NCBI GenBank assembly: GCA_026936325.1
Contig: JAPTHN010000010.1
Span: 51,209,283-51,273,282, forward strand
DNA length: 64,000 nt
Source: Platynereis dumerilii
Lineage: Eukaryota > Annelida > Polychaeta > Phyllodocida > Nereididae
Reading direction: 5' to 3'
Position numbers and translations under genes: made by a program. The notes beneath the pieces are model-generated. The model did no database searches. It saw only the letters and a list, made by a program, of their open reading frames with translations, and had not been told where the DNA came from. Numbering within the stretch: position 1 is the stretch's first letter; each line of letters opens with the position of its first letter. Of the stretch, positions 1 to 13,050 are shown piece by piece.

Positions 1-79
1 GTAAGTCCAATACTGTGCATTCAGTCGATTAGGATCTGGTGATCCATGTAATAATGACTGCTTATACAGAAAATAAGTA

Positions 80-356
80 TAGGTTATTCACCTAGGGAGA
101 GGCAATATGTGATTTATCCAGCGAGGGCGTCAGCCCGAGCTGTGATAAACACATATTGTCGATCCCGCGGTGAATAACTGGCTTATACCATAAGACAAAA
201 CAGAAACTTGTCATTTGTTGCTGTGGTTTTTCACAGCTTCACTTATTATTCTCCCATGGGAGAATAACTGGACAACAAAGAATATGGGTTTTATTGCAGT
301 GAAATACTGGCTTATGATTGGCTGACAGAGGTGTCGAATGGTATAAAGATGTATAA
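80..356 (+). repeat. Foldback element, family F, copy F1
   Basis: A long imperfect palindrome at about 81-180 has arms opening with GGTTATTCAC and closing with GTGAATAAC. Its GC-rich apex contains GCGAGGG and CAGCCCGAG. A second, perfect 22-bp palindrome with a CCCATGGG core lies at 246-267. The right part has an inverted CCAAT box (GATTGGCTGA, about 318) followed by GGTATAAAG (about 340), an arrangement like a pol II promoter. Related copies lie at 16801-16947 and 36667-36885 (reverse orientation) and 56819-58240. Membership in one family is seen directly; mobility and promoter use are inferred. No protein is encoded. Confidence 0.7.
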
Positions 357-507
357 TTTATTGTGAGTTTAACATTTTCTCAGAAGAGGGGCTCAGCTCA
401 GGCAGCAGGACAATGGGCTACCAATCGCGATCTGATTCCCACTGTGATTTTCTTATGAATGTTGACCAATGATCACATCACTTGGCCACCATCCTGTCCT
501 GAGGGAC

Positions 508-768
508 CATTCATAATTTATGATTCTGGGGGGGGGGGGAGGGGGGTTGGGAGTTTTGTTGGAACTTCCTGTCAAAAAATGTATACCCCCTTTGGTTTCA
601 TGCTTATTTGTGCCTCTCATACATTCCATGTGGATTTTTAGTATGTTCCCTTTTCTTTTATTGAAATTTCATACCCCCCTTAAGTATGTTATGAGTGATA
701 AGTACCCCCTTGAATCCGTCGGGCAAAACTCCAATTACTCCCCCCCCCCCAAGTCATAAATTCTATTT
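508..768. repeat. Segment framed by G12 and C11 tracts in inverted orientation
   Basis: The left end reads CATAATTTATGATTCT then G12-A-G6-TT-GGG (528-551). The right end has C11 (740-750) followed by AAGTCATAAATTC, so the ends form a short imperfect inverted repeat. The G-rich end could form a G-quadruplex and the C-rich end an i-motif. The middle is T-rich with several CCCCC runs and has no credible gene. It may be a small inverted-repeat element, but no target duplication was found. Confidence 0.4.
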
Positions 769-1480
769 TGCCTGCAAGGCACATAGATTCTAGACAAAAG
801 GTAAAAATTAGTGTCCCACTTGAAGCATGTATCACCCGCTCAGAAAAAACTCCCATCTCCCCCTCAACCCAGTGGTAAATTCTGAATAGTCCCTTACTGA
901 TGTCATAGACAATGCTGGCGGCTTTTGCTCAAGGTATGATAATTTAGTGTAAATAGATGTGAAGCCATTCAGGGTCAGCTTGAAACTCATTCAATATCAA
1001 TCAAAACAATCAACGGTTGTACTAAGGAGTGTGAAATACAACTGTTCATGAAGAAGTGAAAGAGTTCATGTGGATTGCATAACACCAAGTTGGCCTTTGC
1101 AGTATACTATTGGTCAAAATTATGACATCAATTTTCCAGCAAACATCACTTACCTGAAGCAAGCTGAAAAAAAGTGACACTCAAAGGGCAAATTGACCAA
1201 TCACCTGGCAGGATTTTCTGATGTCAGACCAGAAATTTTGCAAAATGTTTTGTTATTTGAGAAATGTCTACAAATATGAAATCATCTGTAAGATATGTCA
1301 CACTTTTTTTTTAATTTTCGGCTTACTGAGACAAATGTAGACTGTAAAGGTTTGGTTTTTAATATCAACGTTGTGTGCTGTCAAGCTCATAATAAATATC
1401 TGTCTTTATCTTTCCAATGTTAAGTTCTTTTCAAAGTCTGGCTTTGTATGATGTATATGTCTATAGAAATTACCATGTCA
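769..1480. other. Non-coding DNA, nothing recognised
   Basis: AT-rich unique-looking sequence without a long reading frame, tandem repeat or clear inverted repeat. Confidence 0.5.
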
Positions 1481-1640
1481 GATATTATACAGTTATCGCA
1501 CAGTACCGAGTGCAATATCAGTTTTTATGGCACCGAGGTGACTAATATTGCACGAGGGCGCAGCCCGAGTGCAATATTAGTCACCGAGGTGCCATAAAAA
1601 CTGATATTGCACGAGGTACTGTGCAATAACTGTTATATCA
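1481..1640. repeat. Near-perfect 160-bp palindrome, foldback F2
   Basis: Arms of about 75 bp begin GATATTATACAGTTAT and end ATAACTGTTATATC. Several blocks pair exactly, for example TGCAATATCAGTTTTTATGG with its complement. The apex is CGAGGGCGCAGCCCGAG, almost the apex of the F1 element, although the stem sequences are unrelated. DNA to about 2255 may belong to the same element: it ends with a CCAAT motif (about 2206) and ATATGATATC, which echoes the left end. It codes for nothing. Strand-exchange or cruciform behaviour is inferred only from the symmetry. Confidence 0.85.
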
Positions 1641-2255
1641 TATGTTTTTTTTTGTGGTAAAGGCAAAGAAATGGCAGTAATTCTGATGTCTAAACTTTGT
1701 TTGTGTTTCTTTTGACTCACATATTTAAAATGTATCTCGTCATAAATCAATAAGTATTCATTGGAAAAATTTTTTTTTCACATTTTTGGATTCCAAAAGT
1801 TATATACTTGATGATGGGTTCTGTTAATAATTTTTTTCTGAAACTTTGTAGCAGACTTTAGTCCTCCAAAGACCAAAAAATCGCTGTAAAAACGTGAAAA
1901 ATGCCGTTTTTCGGCCACATTATGCTTTATCTTGGTGTCAAAAATAACAAAAGCAACACAAAAAGTTTATATTCAACTAGCCCTTAAATTTGCGCATCTT
2001 TTGCCATAATCCCCATCTTCCTATCTGCCTCCGTTGCCGAGCAATGCATTTTTTACTAAAACCGAAAAACACAAAATCTTTGTCTGCTTGTGGCTGCAGC
2101 GTCACCAAAATATGGTGCTTCCCCTCAGGTCCGTCCAATCTCTTACATGTTAAAATGAGCGTGCAATAACATGCATGCAATATCGTAGAATATGGCACAG
2201 CTGTCGGCCAATGAGCAGCGAGTATTTCGGCTTGACATATGATATCAATCTTTAC
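1641..2255. other. Possible body of foldback element F2
   Basis: AT-rich non-coding DNA following the palindrome. Near 2160-2250 it contains GTGCAATAACATGC, a CCAAT box and TGACATATGATATC, which resemble the left terminus of F2 and suggest that the element ends here. The boundary is uncertain. Confidence 0.35.
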
Positions 2256-3379
2256 TCCATGAAGCTATACCATAAATGTGAACAATTTCTTTTTTGACTA
2301 TTCAATGTTGATACAAGTCATAATAACTTGTATTTGTTTCGAAAAGATGTGTCCTCTCATAATGATTTTCCACTGGCAATTCCGACAGTTTGGCTTTTGC
2401 ACCTTAGGCAGTACATCATGTAGCAGCAATATTTTGGCAATGACATCTGACTGCAACTTTGGTGGTAACAATCTAGCCCCAAGCCAGCCGCAAACCACAA
2501 GGACCTGGGGTGGCAAGAGGTGGTACTGAGACTGCAGAATGCAATTATTATAGTGATACCTGCCAGCACCAACTCCCTCATGAAGCCAACTAGATTCTGA
2601 AATATGGTTGTCAACTGAAAGATGATGTTTCACCACCTGCAAATTAGGAGTTAATAGTCATAAGTTGCTCTAAGTTGTTCAAAATACTGTTCGTTTCTGC
2701 GAAGGGTGACAACAAAACTAGAAGGCGAAGTAAACACCATGGATACATTTGTTGCATCATATATAACTAATGCACAACCTGATTCGTCAGTCACATAGCA
2801 ATAATGTATCAACCTTATATTATTTGTCGCGTCTCTATTACAGTAAAAGTCAAAAGCATTGACTTGTTTTCAAATTGATACGAGCATAAAGAGTGAATCC
2901 TATTGGTTGAGAGAGTCTAATGAATGTAGCTATATGCTTCAGCATGATACTTTATAATTACCAGTATTGGGTTCTTTTCACAGGCAATTGAAATATGATG
3001 TTGTCAGTCAATGTCACTGACAATATGATATGACATACAAAGTGCTTCCGCGACATGATTATCGATTTGAAAGCCCTGCCCTTGGAAATTGGAATTTATG
3101 CGTTCAATGAAACTCCCATTGTTAGGGATATGCAGCCTTCAAATCATATACAATATGCAAGCCAATTTAAGAGGTATATTGAGTGCATGTAAAAGCATAA
3201 GTACTGCATTTGTATGGGGCCATATATCTTGGTATGAATCATTATGTGCAGATTTAACAAAAGTGGTAACATATGAGTAAAATTCCATGTCACATGAAGA
3301 AGATCTTTAATAATCAATCCAGTCTTGAATCTATGAAATATATACTGCAAGGAAACTGAACCTTGTAAGATTAACAGCA
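2256..3379. other. Non-coding DNA, nothing recognised
   Basis: No repeat or family similarity recognised. Two overlapping minus-strand frames at 2298-2642 and 2357-2614 are short and lack recognisable domains. Confidence 0.4.
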
Positions 3380-3850
3380 AATATAGGCCTATAGCTTCTA
3401 AATGAAAATATTTTATCACAACACAGAGTACTGCAATACAGCCAGATGCAGAAACAAACGGACAGTGTTACAGCAATCAAATTCAGATCAACAACCTTCA
3501 CAGAGATCTGTAGATTACCATCTACATGCAATAAGCTGAACAAAACAATGTCATATTGACCTCCAGAGCAGAGATAAACTTGAAGCAAAGAAACATGAAG
3601 AATAGAAAATCAATGCAAAAATCAATCTAAACATCTAAAAATGTATTTCAGATGCTGTATCCTTGATTCTGAGACCATTATCTTAGATAATTGCCAAACT
3701 TCATGACTTGATCCAAGTTTCTGATCAATATATTTTATGACAGGAGGCTGTTGACCTCAACAAAGTGATTAAAGGAAACATGATTGCCAGCACAGCACAA
3801 AGAACAGCTCTGAAATAAGAATGGAAATTATTATCTGTCCAATAACTATA
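3380..3850 (-). repeat. Inverted copy of part of the 3.3-3.8 kb R1 unit
   Basis: Read on the minus strand, this stretch follows the same order of words as 6390-6840: TTTGTTGAGGTCAA, then ATATTGATCA, then ATTGTTTTGTTCAG, then TTGCATGTAGATGG, then CATTTAGAAGC. It is clearly diverged. This shows that the unit has been inverted as well as tandemly duplicated. No coding function was found. Confidence 0.7.
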
Positions 3851-4829
3851 CAGTATCCTTAGAATTTGCTTCACTGACTGAGGGCACGGTGTCATGCTTA
3901 GGTGTTGGTCATCCTTGCACATAAAGGAGTGTTTGGCAGTTGAAGATTTTTTATTAAGCTTGTATGTGTTATCGTTTGGTGAGGGATCTCTAACTGCCAA
4001 ACACAAGGATGATCGACAACATACTCTCAGTCAGTGGTGCAAATCTGAAAGACACACATTTATTGGATGGATAATAATTAAGCCTTTGCAACTGCAAGTT
4101 TGTCACAAAGTGTAGTGATGCGGCCTACAAGTGATGGATATCAAAAGCACCAAGTAGGTTGCACAATAAACAATTAAATATATCATTTTTTCAGAGAAAC
4201 TCAAGTTGACATCCAGCATCTCAGTCTTCTTCTGACAATGTAACTTGAAGTGATTAACACTTGTTTTGATCACACATATAGTTCTACTGAAATAAGCTTG
4301 AGGCAATTCAATTAATCTGAATCTGCATCTGAAACAATGTCTGGCTGATTAAGTAATTTAAATTCAATTTAAAGAGACAGAATCATTTATAAATTTTGCA
4401 AACTTCCATAGCAAGAAGCTTTCTCTCCCTGCATGTGCAGTGAGGTAGATTAAATACACTATCGTCTTTCACAGCATGTAATTATATTAGATGTTGCACA
4501 ATCTCGATGCTGTTAAATGATATTAAAATTATATCAAAACAACACAATTTTGTCAATTAACCTCCAATTGAGGTCGATGACAAAATAAGAAGCCCATAGA
4601 CATCCAGTTGTGTATCAGTTGACTAAGTGTCAGAAACTGTTTCTTAGCCCATGAATATTCATTTTCCCCACAAGGCATGGTGTCATGGATAAATTTTAGT
4701 TTTATTAAATATTTCTTCTTGTTTTATTTTATTTATTTATTTTTTGGTCAACCGCCTGTCTGTAACTGATTTTTTGTTTTTGGCATTGAAAATACAATCT
4801 TCAATCAAGCTAGCCACATAATATAACAG
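3851..4829. other. Non-coding DNA, nothing recognised
   Basis: AT-rich sequence with no reading frame or repeat that I can assign. Confidence 0.4.
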
Positions 4830-5100
4830 CATGCAACACTGGGAACTTTGTTGCTTAGTACAATCCATCAGGTTGTCAGGCTTTCAGGGTAACTGAATTG
4901 ACCTCTTCTTATTCTATTTCCACCAAATTACCTGTCCCCTGTCAACATGAAAGCTTTTAACACTCATCCAACCTCTACAAGTTCAAACAACTCGAGTGGT
5001 TTGGCCCTTTAGGAAAATAATGTGAGTATTTGGTACATAATGTTTGGTAAATAGCAGTAAATGTCACTTGGTGACTGAAAGGTTACCCTGGATAATGTTG
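4830..5100 (+). repeat. Partial R1 repeat copy
   Basis: This stretch carries the block CATCAGGTTGTCAG through AAAGCTTTTAACACTCATCC, also found at about 8095-8240, 14690-14900 and 24375-24600. The DNA to 5990 is unassigned non-coding sequence. Confidence 0.65.
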
Positions 5101-5989
5101 GTCAAGATACTTTAAATTCCGTGACGATAAGGGAAAAATAGGGTGGTTTCTTGGTATTGGAGTAAGGCACCTCAATGAAGTGAATTTAGTGAATGACATT
5201 CGTCGGTACTTGGAATCCTTTACGTGTTTGCATGCAATGCCTTAGCTGAAAAAGACATTATTGAATTGAGTTATTCCATAAAAATCGTTATGTTTCTATT
5301 ATCGCTGTTTGCATAATAATTGGATTTTACCAGTGTGAATACATGACATTTCCATGCCATTGTGAACTGCTATGATTTACTTGTTTCTGAAATCTGTCTA
5401 CCGATCTCAGAAAGAATATTTCTTTATGTTTACTTCAGTCTGGCAAGGGGTAAAATCAATACTCCGGATGTTCTAACTTTCTTTTTGTCATTTGAGAATG
5501 TTGCTAACATGCAATTGAAGGCTTAAGATGCAAGCTTCGTTGGATTATTGGAACTGCGGGTAGATGAATGCTTTCACAGGTAAAGCAGCATGCAATTTGT
5601 TTTCTTCTTGCATTTATGTGTTCGGGAGAAGTCATGTGTTAAAAGAAAATTACTACAAAGGGAGTAAAGAACTTAAAAGAAGAAATTGCTTATTGAAACT
5701 GCTCTATAATGTTATACAACATTGCAAGTAACTATTTCCATTGACATAAATCAGACTCATATGGTCTGTTTACCATGGATCATTAGACCAGCAGCTTGCC
5801 AGTTCTCTACAGGAACAGATCCTGATTCAATAAATTTGTCTCAGAATAACCTCCTTTTCATGGTCAATGGCTCGTAAGCCAACTCTCATTTTGATGGCTG
5901 ATGTTTGCTCTTGTTCTTGCTGTGGTCATACCATACTTTCATATTTCTCATACACTTAACCAACTGTATTATTTATCACTATAGATGAT
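5101..5989. other. Non-coding DNA, nothing recognised
   Basis: No assignable gene or repeat. Short T-rich stretches only. Confidence 0.4.
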
Positions 5990-8900
5990 ATACCTCATGT
6001 ACTGACTACTGAGAGTATGAAAGTTATTAGACTAAACTGTATTATTTTAATTGTATGCATCTGATTTAACACCTAATCACCTGCTGCAAATGATGACAGG
6101 GTAATTTTCAACTCGCCTTATGTAAAGAAAATTGTTTGGGGTTTAAATTTGTAATAACACTGTTAGAGTTGATTTTATTCCCTTGAACCCGTACTCAAAG
6201 TCTTTAATTATTTTGATTATAACAGGAGCCTATTCTATTATTGCATGAAGGGTGTTGGTCTTTTGTGTTACCTGTTTAAAGTGAGATAACAAAATGAAGG
6301 GTATCAACTGGAGTGTTTTGCATAAGATTGTGTTTTTACCTGCTTATTGGATAACTTGAAATCAACTACACTTTTTGGCAAATTTGCTGCACTGAAGCTT
6401 CATTAATTTCTATTTTCTTTCATAGCTGTTCATTCTCAAATGTTACCAGTCATTGTTTTTCTAATGATTTTGTTGAGGTCAAGAGCATCATCTTATAAAA
6501 GGATATTGATCAAAAACTTTGACCATATATCATAAAGTTTGCCATTTGTCTCAATTGAGTATGGACTATGGAGTATCATTAATAGATTGTGAGATTCTTT
6601 AATTGATTTTTACATTGATCTTCATGTTTCTGTGCTTTCAGTTGATCTCCTGAAGGCCAACAACATTGTTTTGTTCAGATCATTGCATGTAGATGGAAAT
6701 CTGCAAACCTCTGAAGGTTGTTCTCAATCAGATCACTGTAGATCTTGTCTGTTGTTTCTGGATGTGGCCCTATTGCACAATTTGGTGTCTGCCTTTAAAA
6801 TCGTTCATTTAGAAGCATTGGTTATTGTTCCTTTTAAAAAGTACTGTCTACTTTACAGTGTTAAAGGTAAAGGTAAAACAATGCAATTATAGAGGGAGCT
6901 ACATTCTTTGTATATCCATGAACAAATTGCTCATTATTGACCATTTTAAATGTGGTAGAGGATCACATTCATACAAAGTTGGAATGTAGATTGATCAGGG
7001 CAGCCCGTTAGCCAGTTGTTTTTGATATATAATGCTACACAGCTGTCTCTTGATGCCTTTGCGGGGCTGTCTTGTCAGATTTCCCCATGCACCCTGAGGG
7101 GTGGAAAACGTGATTTGGCAGCCTCAAATGCGGAGCAACCAGAGGCAGCACCTAACAATAATGTAGGCTTTCAATTTGTTAATTAGATGTATTTCTAGTT
7201 ACTGTATAAATTGATTTATTCTGTAAATATTGTGATAAAAATATTGGATAATGCTTCACTGGTTATATTTTGTGCTTGATTAATATGATATTCACTTTAC
7301 ATATATTTACTGATAAAGGCAAATACGCCTGCATTGGCGTCAGCCTGCCATATATATTGCATTTTGGTGATGGAAAATGTAAATAGCATTGTACATATAT
7401 GTAAATATGGTCAATAAATACTTTACTTTACTTATAATTCAAAGCAGGTGTGTGATTATATTGTCAAAAAATAACAATGTCAACTTGATAATTTTTTTCG
7501 ACAGAGTTTGGAACGTATGCTAACAGTAGCTTGAGGTGTCTCAATATATATCACCCAGCTATGATACTGAAATTATTTTAAATCATTAAATAAATATCTA
7601 CTCCCTCTCTCTGTGTTCAAAATGCTTTCCAATGAATTCAGTTTGCTGTATCATTCTCTTTATGCTGCATGTATGGGTACATCAAGATGAATGGAACTGG
7701 ATGCCCATGACCATGTGAGTTTAATTGAACACATAAATTTCCATCCCAAGGGCAACGTTATCAAAGCGATCAGCATTCAATGGAAGCACATTGTATGTCA
7801 TTGCAGAGTTATTGGATTTCCTTTTTTGGTTGTCCTGTCCAGTATACAAGTAGCAGACTACGAGTATAAAGAACATACATGGTCAACACAATAAATGTAC
7901 AGATGCATAGGTAATTGTAGTTGTTGTTCTTTTTACAAAAACAATCTGCAGTGGACAAGATTTGTTTGAGATTGTGCTATAGTAGAACTAGACCAGCAGT
8001 CACAAATTATCCTAGTTAACTTTTTTAATTATTTATTGAGAATGCAATCTGAGCAAATCATGCAAAGGAAAGAAACACTGGAAGCCCAGAGCAGTCCATC
8101 AGGTTGTCAGTTTGTCAGGTTTTCAGGAAAGCTCAATTGACCTCTCTTTCTATTTCCAGAAAACTACAAAATCTCAAGTGGTTTGGCACTTAGGGAAGAA
8201 AATGTTAGTATTTGGTACATGCATGTGGTAGAAAATTTAACAAATGTCACCTGTTGATATATTTTTTGCCCTTTTTTAATTTGAATATTGGATAATGACA
8301 GCCATGTTATTTACTATATGACCATGTGCTAAATATTTGTGCTGTGTTTTTAGTGACCATTTTGCTTGCTGTAATATGGAAGGTCCTTTGTGACTGCAAA
8401 CTGCCCCAACTGAGATATCCCTCACTCTATTGATATGAGAATTTGTTGCAATGTGACTCTGGACACTTAACAAATTATGTAAGTCAGTGATATTTGCTAC
8501 TTGTGGTGATCCCTTGGCCATTCCTTTACTGGTGCAGTGTTTTTTCTCCATATATTACTTGGGTAGAGACTCTCCCCGAGGCTCATAGGATCACAACTAT
8601 ATTACTCTAGCAGGCGCCGGGCAGCAGCTAATACTTTAGGCCATGTACAATAACCATTTTTGTCGGTAAAATAGATGAAACGATATTGGTACTCTTAGTG
8701 ACTTGTTGGTCATTAATACAAATCTCATTTACTAAGAATATTATTTCCCAATGCTGCAGTCAAGCCCTTTGTGACTTGAAAGACTACACTTGTGGCAATT
8801 CTTTTGGGATATGAAAAACGGTGTAGGCAATATAAAACCAATTCAACTTTCATTACTACAACAAATATTAAAGATTACAGCTGTGTGTTGTTGCAGTGCA

Positions 8901-9770
8901 GCAGGTGATCTTTCACCACCTTTGCTCTGTGCAACTTATGAACGATTTGGTTTTTCATTGTTTATGGAGCTCACAGACATTAATCACAGACTCAAATGAT
9001 TGTCTCTGGCAAAAAGAAGAAACATTTTATGTCAGATTATGAATATCTCTTTGCTTACTCTTATTCATTTCATTGAATAGCTGATCAGAAGACAAATAAA
9101 AATTCATCCTGCTCACATAATCTTTGTTATTCAGTCTAGCCAATATCTTGTTTGTCCTTGGACCCATGTGAGCAGCTTTTAGCAAATCTAAATTGTGTAC
9201 AAATTCAATAGCAAGGAGCTAATGGCTTGGAAACACTAGACGCTCAGTTATTAACAAATTTTACTGGTTGGCTCCCGGCTATTTCTCAAATGGAAGCTAA
9301 TGCTCCGGGTTAAGCTATTGCTTCCCATTCTGATTATTAATCGATCAACAGCAATCAATAACAATCTCATTTGTTGGAAATTTAACATTTTGCAGTGATG
9401 GCTTTAAAAATTGCTGATTGCACAACACACACCATTGGCATTTTAAGAACAATTTCAATTTAATTTTCAGTATGTTTTTGAGACAGAGAGATAGATAGAT
9501 AGATATGGTAAGTGCATCATGAAGATACCAAAATTTTGGGTTCCTCACCCGAGGTTCAAATATATAAAGTTTGAAACCTGAATTATTTGTTGAAGCCATT
9601 TCTGTTCAGATGAACCTTAAGTTTTTAAAAAAAAATATGACTTATGAATCCTGAAACTATAGCATGTGTAGGCCTATTACCAGTGGCATAACAAATTTTT
9701 GACACCCTCTGAACTTTTACAAGACCGGAGCTCTTGGGGCTTCCCAGTACATTAATTAACTTTGATTGAA
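5990..9770 (+). repeat. R1 tandem repeat, copy 1
   Basis: First full copy of a non-coding unit repeated at 9770-13050, 13050-about 14950 and again at 23722-25060. Anchor words shared by the copies include GAAAGTTATTAGACTAAACT, TTGATCTCCTGAAGGCCAA (about 6644) and ACATCAAGATGAATGG (about 7680). Copy 1 is longer because it carries a roughly 480-bp insertion at about 6965-7442. Short frames such as 7691-7894 are kept in only some copies and look accidental. I see no gene. Confidence 0.75.
6965..7442 (+). mobile_element. Probable 3' end of a non-LTR retrotransposon (LINE)
   Basis: This segment is absent from the same point in R1 copies 2 and 3, where TAGTAGAGGATGATATT runs on almost directly to GTGTGTGATTACATTAT. 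It ends with GTCAATAAATACTTTACTT followed by a CTTTACTT repeat, the sort of short 3' microsatellite tail known for several LINE clades. A GC-richer stretch at 7050-7130 could be the end of the last frame or a 3' UTR. No reverse transcriptase motif is visible in the piece, so the clade is unknown. Confidence 0.45.
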
Positions 9771-12700
9771 AGTTATTAGACTAAACTGTATTATTTTAAT
9801 CGCATGCATCTGATTTAACACCCACCTAATCACCAGCTGCGAAGGATGACAGCGTAATTTTCAACTTGCCTTAAGTAAAGAAAATTGTTTGGGGTTTAAA
9901 TTTGTAATAACACTGTCAGAGTTGATTTTATTCCCTTGAAACCGTACTGCAAGTCTTTAATTATTTTGATTGTAACAGGAGCCTATTCTATTATTGTATG
10001 AAGGGTGTTGATCTTTTATGTTACCAGTCAAAAGTGAGACAACAAAATGAAGGGTATCAACTGAGTGTTTTGAATAAGATTATGTTTTTACCTGTGTATT
10101 GGATAACTTGAAATCAACTATACTTTTTGCCAAAGTTGCTGCACTGAAGCTTCATTAATTTCTATTTTCTTTCATAGCTGTTCATTCTTAAATGTTACCA
10201 ATCATTTTTCTCTAATGATTTTGTTGAGGTCAAGAGCTTAATCTTATAAAAGGATAATGATTAGAAACTTTGATAAAATCATAAAGTTTGTCATTATTAG
10301 TCTCAATTGGAGAATCATTAATACAGTGTGATATTTAGTAGATTGATTTTTACATTGATCTTCATGTTTCTGTGCTTTAAATTGATCTCCTGGAGGCCAA
10401 TAACATTGTTTTGTTCATATTATTGCTAGTAGATATTGCATGTAGATGGTAATCTGCAGACCTCTGAAGGTCATTCCTGATCAGATTGCAGTAATCTTGT
10501 CTGTCGGTTTCTGGATGTGGCCTTATTGCACAATTTTGGTATTGTGTTTTACTGCAAAGTCAAAAGCATGACTCAGAAATGTCTGAACACATCATACTTT
10601 GCCTGTATCAGATTGTGTATAGCATGATGACATATTCAACCACCCATGCGTCTGTCCTCTTGATGCTAGCTGTTAAGTATTTCAATTTGGAGCTACAATT
10701 ATGTGTTTCTCTCTCATAACATGTACACAGTCAAAACAAAACAATACATTTACAGCTGTAGCTATACTTTTGCATACTATGAACAACTTCGGCTAAAAGC
10801 TCTATAATTTTTATGCTAGATGCTAATTCCGAGTAAATCCTGAATAAAATTTAGTAGAGGATGATATTTGTGCGAAGGTATTTTATAGCCTATATATAAT
10901 GAATGTATGTGTGTGATTACATTATCTAAAAAAAGCAATGTCAACTGGTAAAATATTTTCAAAACAGGGCGTGACACTTATGCCAGAAACACCTTGAGGT
11001 GTCTTATTACAATATTACATGTCTCCCAGCTGTGATATTGAAAAGTCTTTCAATACCGATACTAGTAAATATATTATATTTAACCGTTTTCTCTCTCTGT
11101 CCAAAATGTTTTCATGTGAATTTAATTTGCTGTCTCATTCTCTTTATGCTGCATGTACACTGTAAGGGTACATCAAGATGAATGGAACTGAAAGCCCCTG
11201 GCCAGGCCATGGGAGTTTAATTGAACACATAAAATTTCCATCCCAAGGGCAACGTTATCAAAGTGATAAGCATTCTATTGAAGCACGTTGTATGTCATAA
11301 CAGAGATATTGGATTTCCTTTTGTGGATATCCTCTCCACACAGCAAACTACATAGATACGGTATACAGAACATACAATACACATATGGTCCAAACAAGAT
11401 GTGTGCAGATGTATAGGAAATTGTAGTTGTTCTCTTGACAAAACATTCTGCAACGGACACGATTTATTTGAGTTGGTACTATGGTAGAAGTAGACCGGCA
11501 GTCAAAATTATCCAAGTTAATTTTTTTTTGCATGCTGTAATATGGAAGGTCCTTTGTGACTACAAACTGACCCCCCTGAGATATCCCTCACTCTACTGAT
11601 ATGAGAATTTGTTGCAATGTGACTCTGGACACTTAACAAATTATGTAAGTCAGTGATATTATTTTGCTACTTGTGGTGATCCCGTGGCCATTTCTTTACT
11701 TGTGCTGTGTTTCTGCTCCATATATTACTTGGGCAGAGACTCTCCCCAAGGCTTAGAGGATCACCACTATATTACTCTAGCGGATACCAGCTAATACTTC
11801 AGGCCGAGTACAAGAAGCCATTTTTGTCTGTGAAATAGATGAATATATATATTGGTACTCTTAGTGACTTGCTGATCATTAATACTGAGAATATTATTTT
11901 CCAATGCTTCTCAGCCAGGCTCTCTGTGACCTGAAAAACTACACTTGAAGAAATTCTTTTGGGATGCGAGAATTGGGTAGGCAATATGAAACCAATTCAA
12001 CCTTCATTACTACAACAAATATGAAAAGTTGCAGTTATGTCAACTGGTATTTATTTCATAGGGGGTGATCGGTCATGATCTGAGTTGATTGTGTCTTGTG
12101 AATGATTTGCTAATCCATTGTTTATGGAGCTCACAGATATTATATACAGACTCTGTGGATTGTCTATGGATTTTCACTGATAAAGAAGATGAATCTTTGT
12201 CAGACTATTAAACTTCTTTTGCTTACTCTTGTTTATTTAATAAAGTAGTTGACAAGAGGACAAATAAAATGCAGCCAGCTCACTGAATCTTCCTTACTAA
12301 GTCTAGCCAATCCTTCACTTGTCCTTGGGCCCATGTGAGCAGCTTTTAGCAAATCTAAATCGTGTACAAATTCAATAGCAAGTAGCTAATGGCTTGGAAA
12401 CATTAGACGCTCAGTTATTAACAAATTTTACTGGCTGGCTCCTGGCTATTTCTCAAATGGAAGCTAATGCTTCGGGTTAAGCTATTGCTTCCTACTCAAT
12501 TTTTAATCGATCAAGGGCAATCAATAACAATCTGATTTGTTGGGAATTTTACAATCTAAAAATTTGCACTGAAGGCCGATAACTTCACAGCACACACATG
12601 GCATTACATGAACCATTTTCATATCGTTTTGAAATCTTTTTTGATATCTAGATAGATAGATATGGTAAGTGCAGCCCTCTTAGAGAGCGCCGGAGTTTTC

Positions 12701-13050
12701 GACATGTTACACATTTACTTCATGTGTGAACTCTTACTTGTCCAGGACAGACACGGATAAAATGGGCCATCCGAACTACGTCCAGCTGGGATTTTGCTCA
12801 TGAAACTACTGACAATTCAGGTTCCCTGTCTAGAGTTCAAATATATGAAGCGTGAAACCCTAATTATTCGTTTAAGCCATGTTTGTCTGCAAAAACAGGC
12901 CATTCCTGTTTGGAACAACATTAAGTTTTAAAAGAAAAAAGATAACTTATTTAATCTGAAACATGTATAAACATTGGCTTAACAAGTTCTGACATCTGAT
13001 ATCACAAAACTTGATTTCTGAGGGCTTCGCAGTATGGCATTTATTAAACT
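9770..13050 (+). repeat. R1 tandem repeat, copy 2
   Basis: Collinear with 5990-9770 from TGAAAGTTATTAGACTAAAC (about 9769) through AAGCTAATGCTTCGGGTTA (about 12460). It differs by many substitutions and small indels, so the duplication is not recent. At 12650-12800 it also holds a SINE fragment absent from copy 1, where only a short GATA run remains at about 9488-9506. No gene recognised. Confidence 0.75.
12650..12800 (-). mobile_element. SINE fragment with GATA tail
   Basis: A GATAGATAGATATGGTAAG start is followed by CATGTTACACATTTAC and GACAGACAC. The same order occurs in the SINE copies at 27760-28077 and, in reverse, at 47750-48058. Only the 3' part of the SINE (the left side here) is present; the tRNA-like head is not visible. 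Confidence 0.55.

Noticed and set aside
2298-2642. Two overlapping minus-strand frames (114 and 85 residues)
   Set aside because: No recognisable domain, no splice context and no second copy to test conservation; left unannotated although the local GC content is slightly higher.
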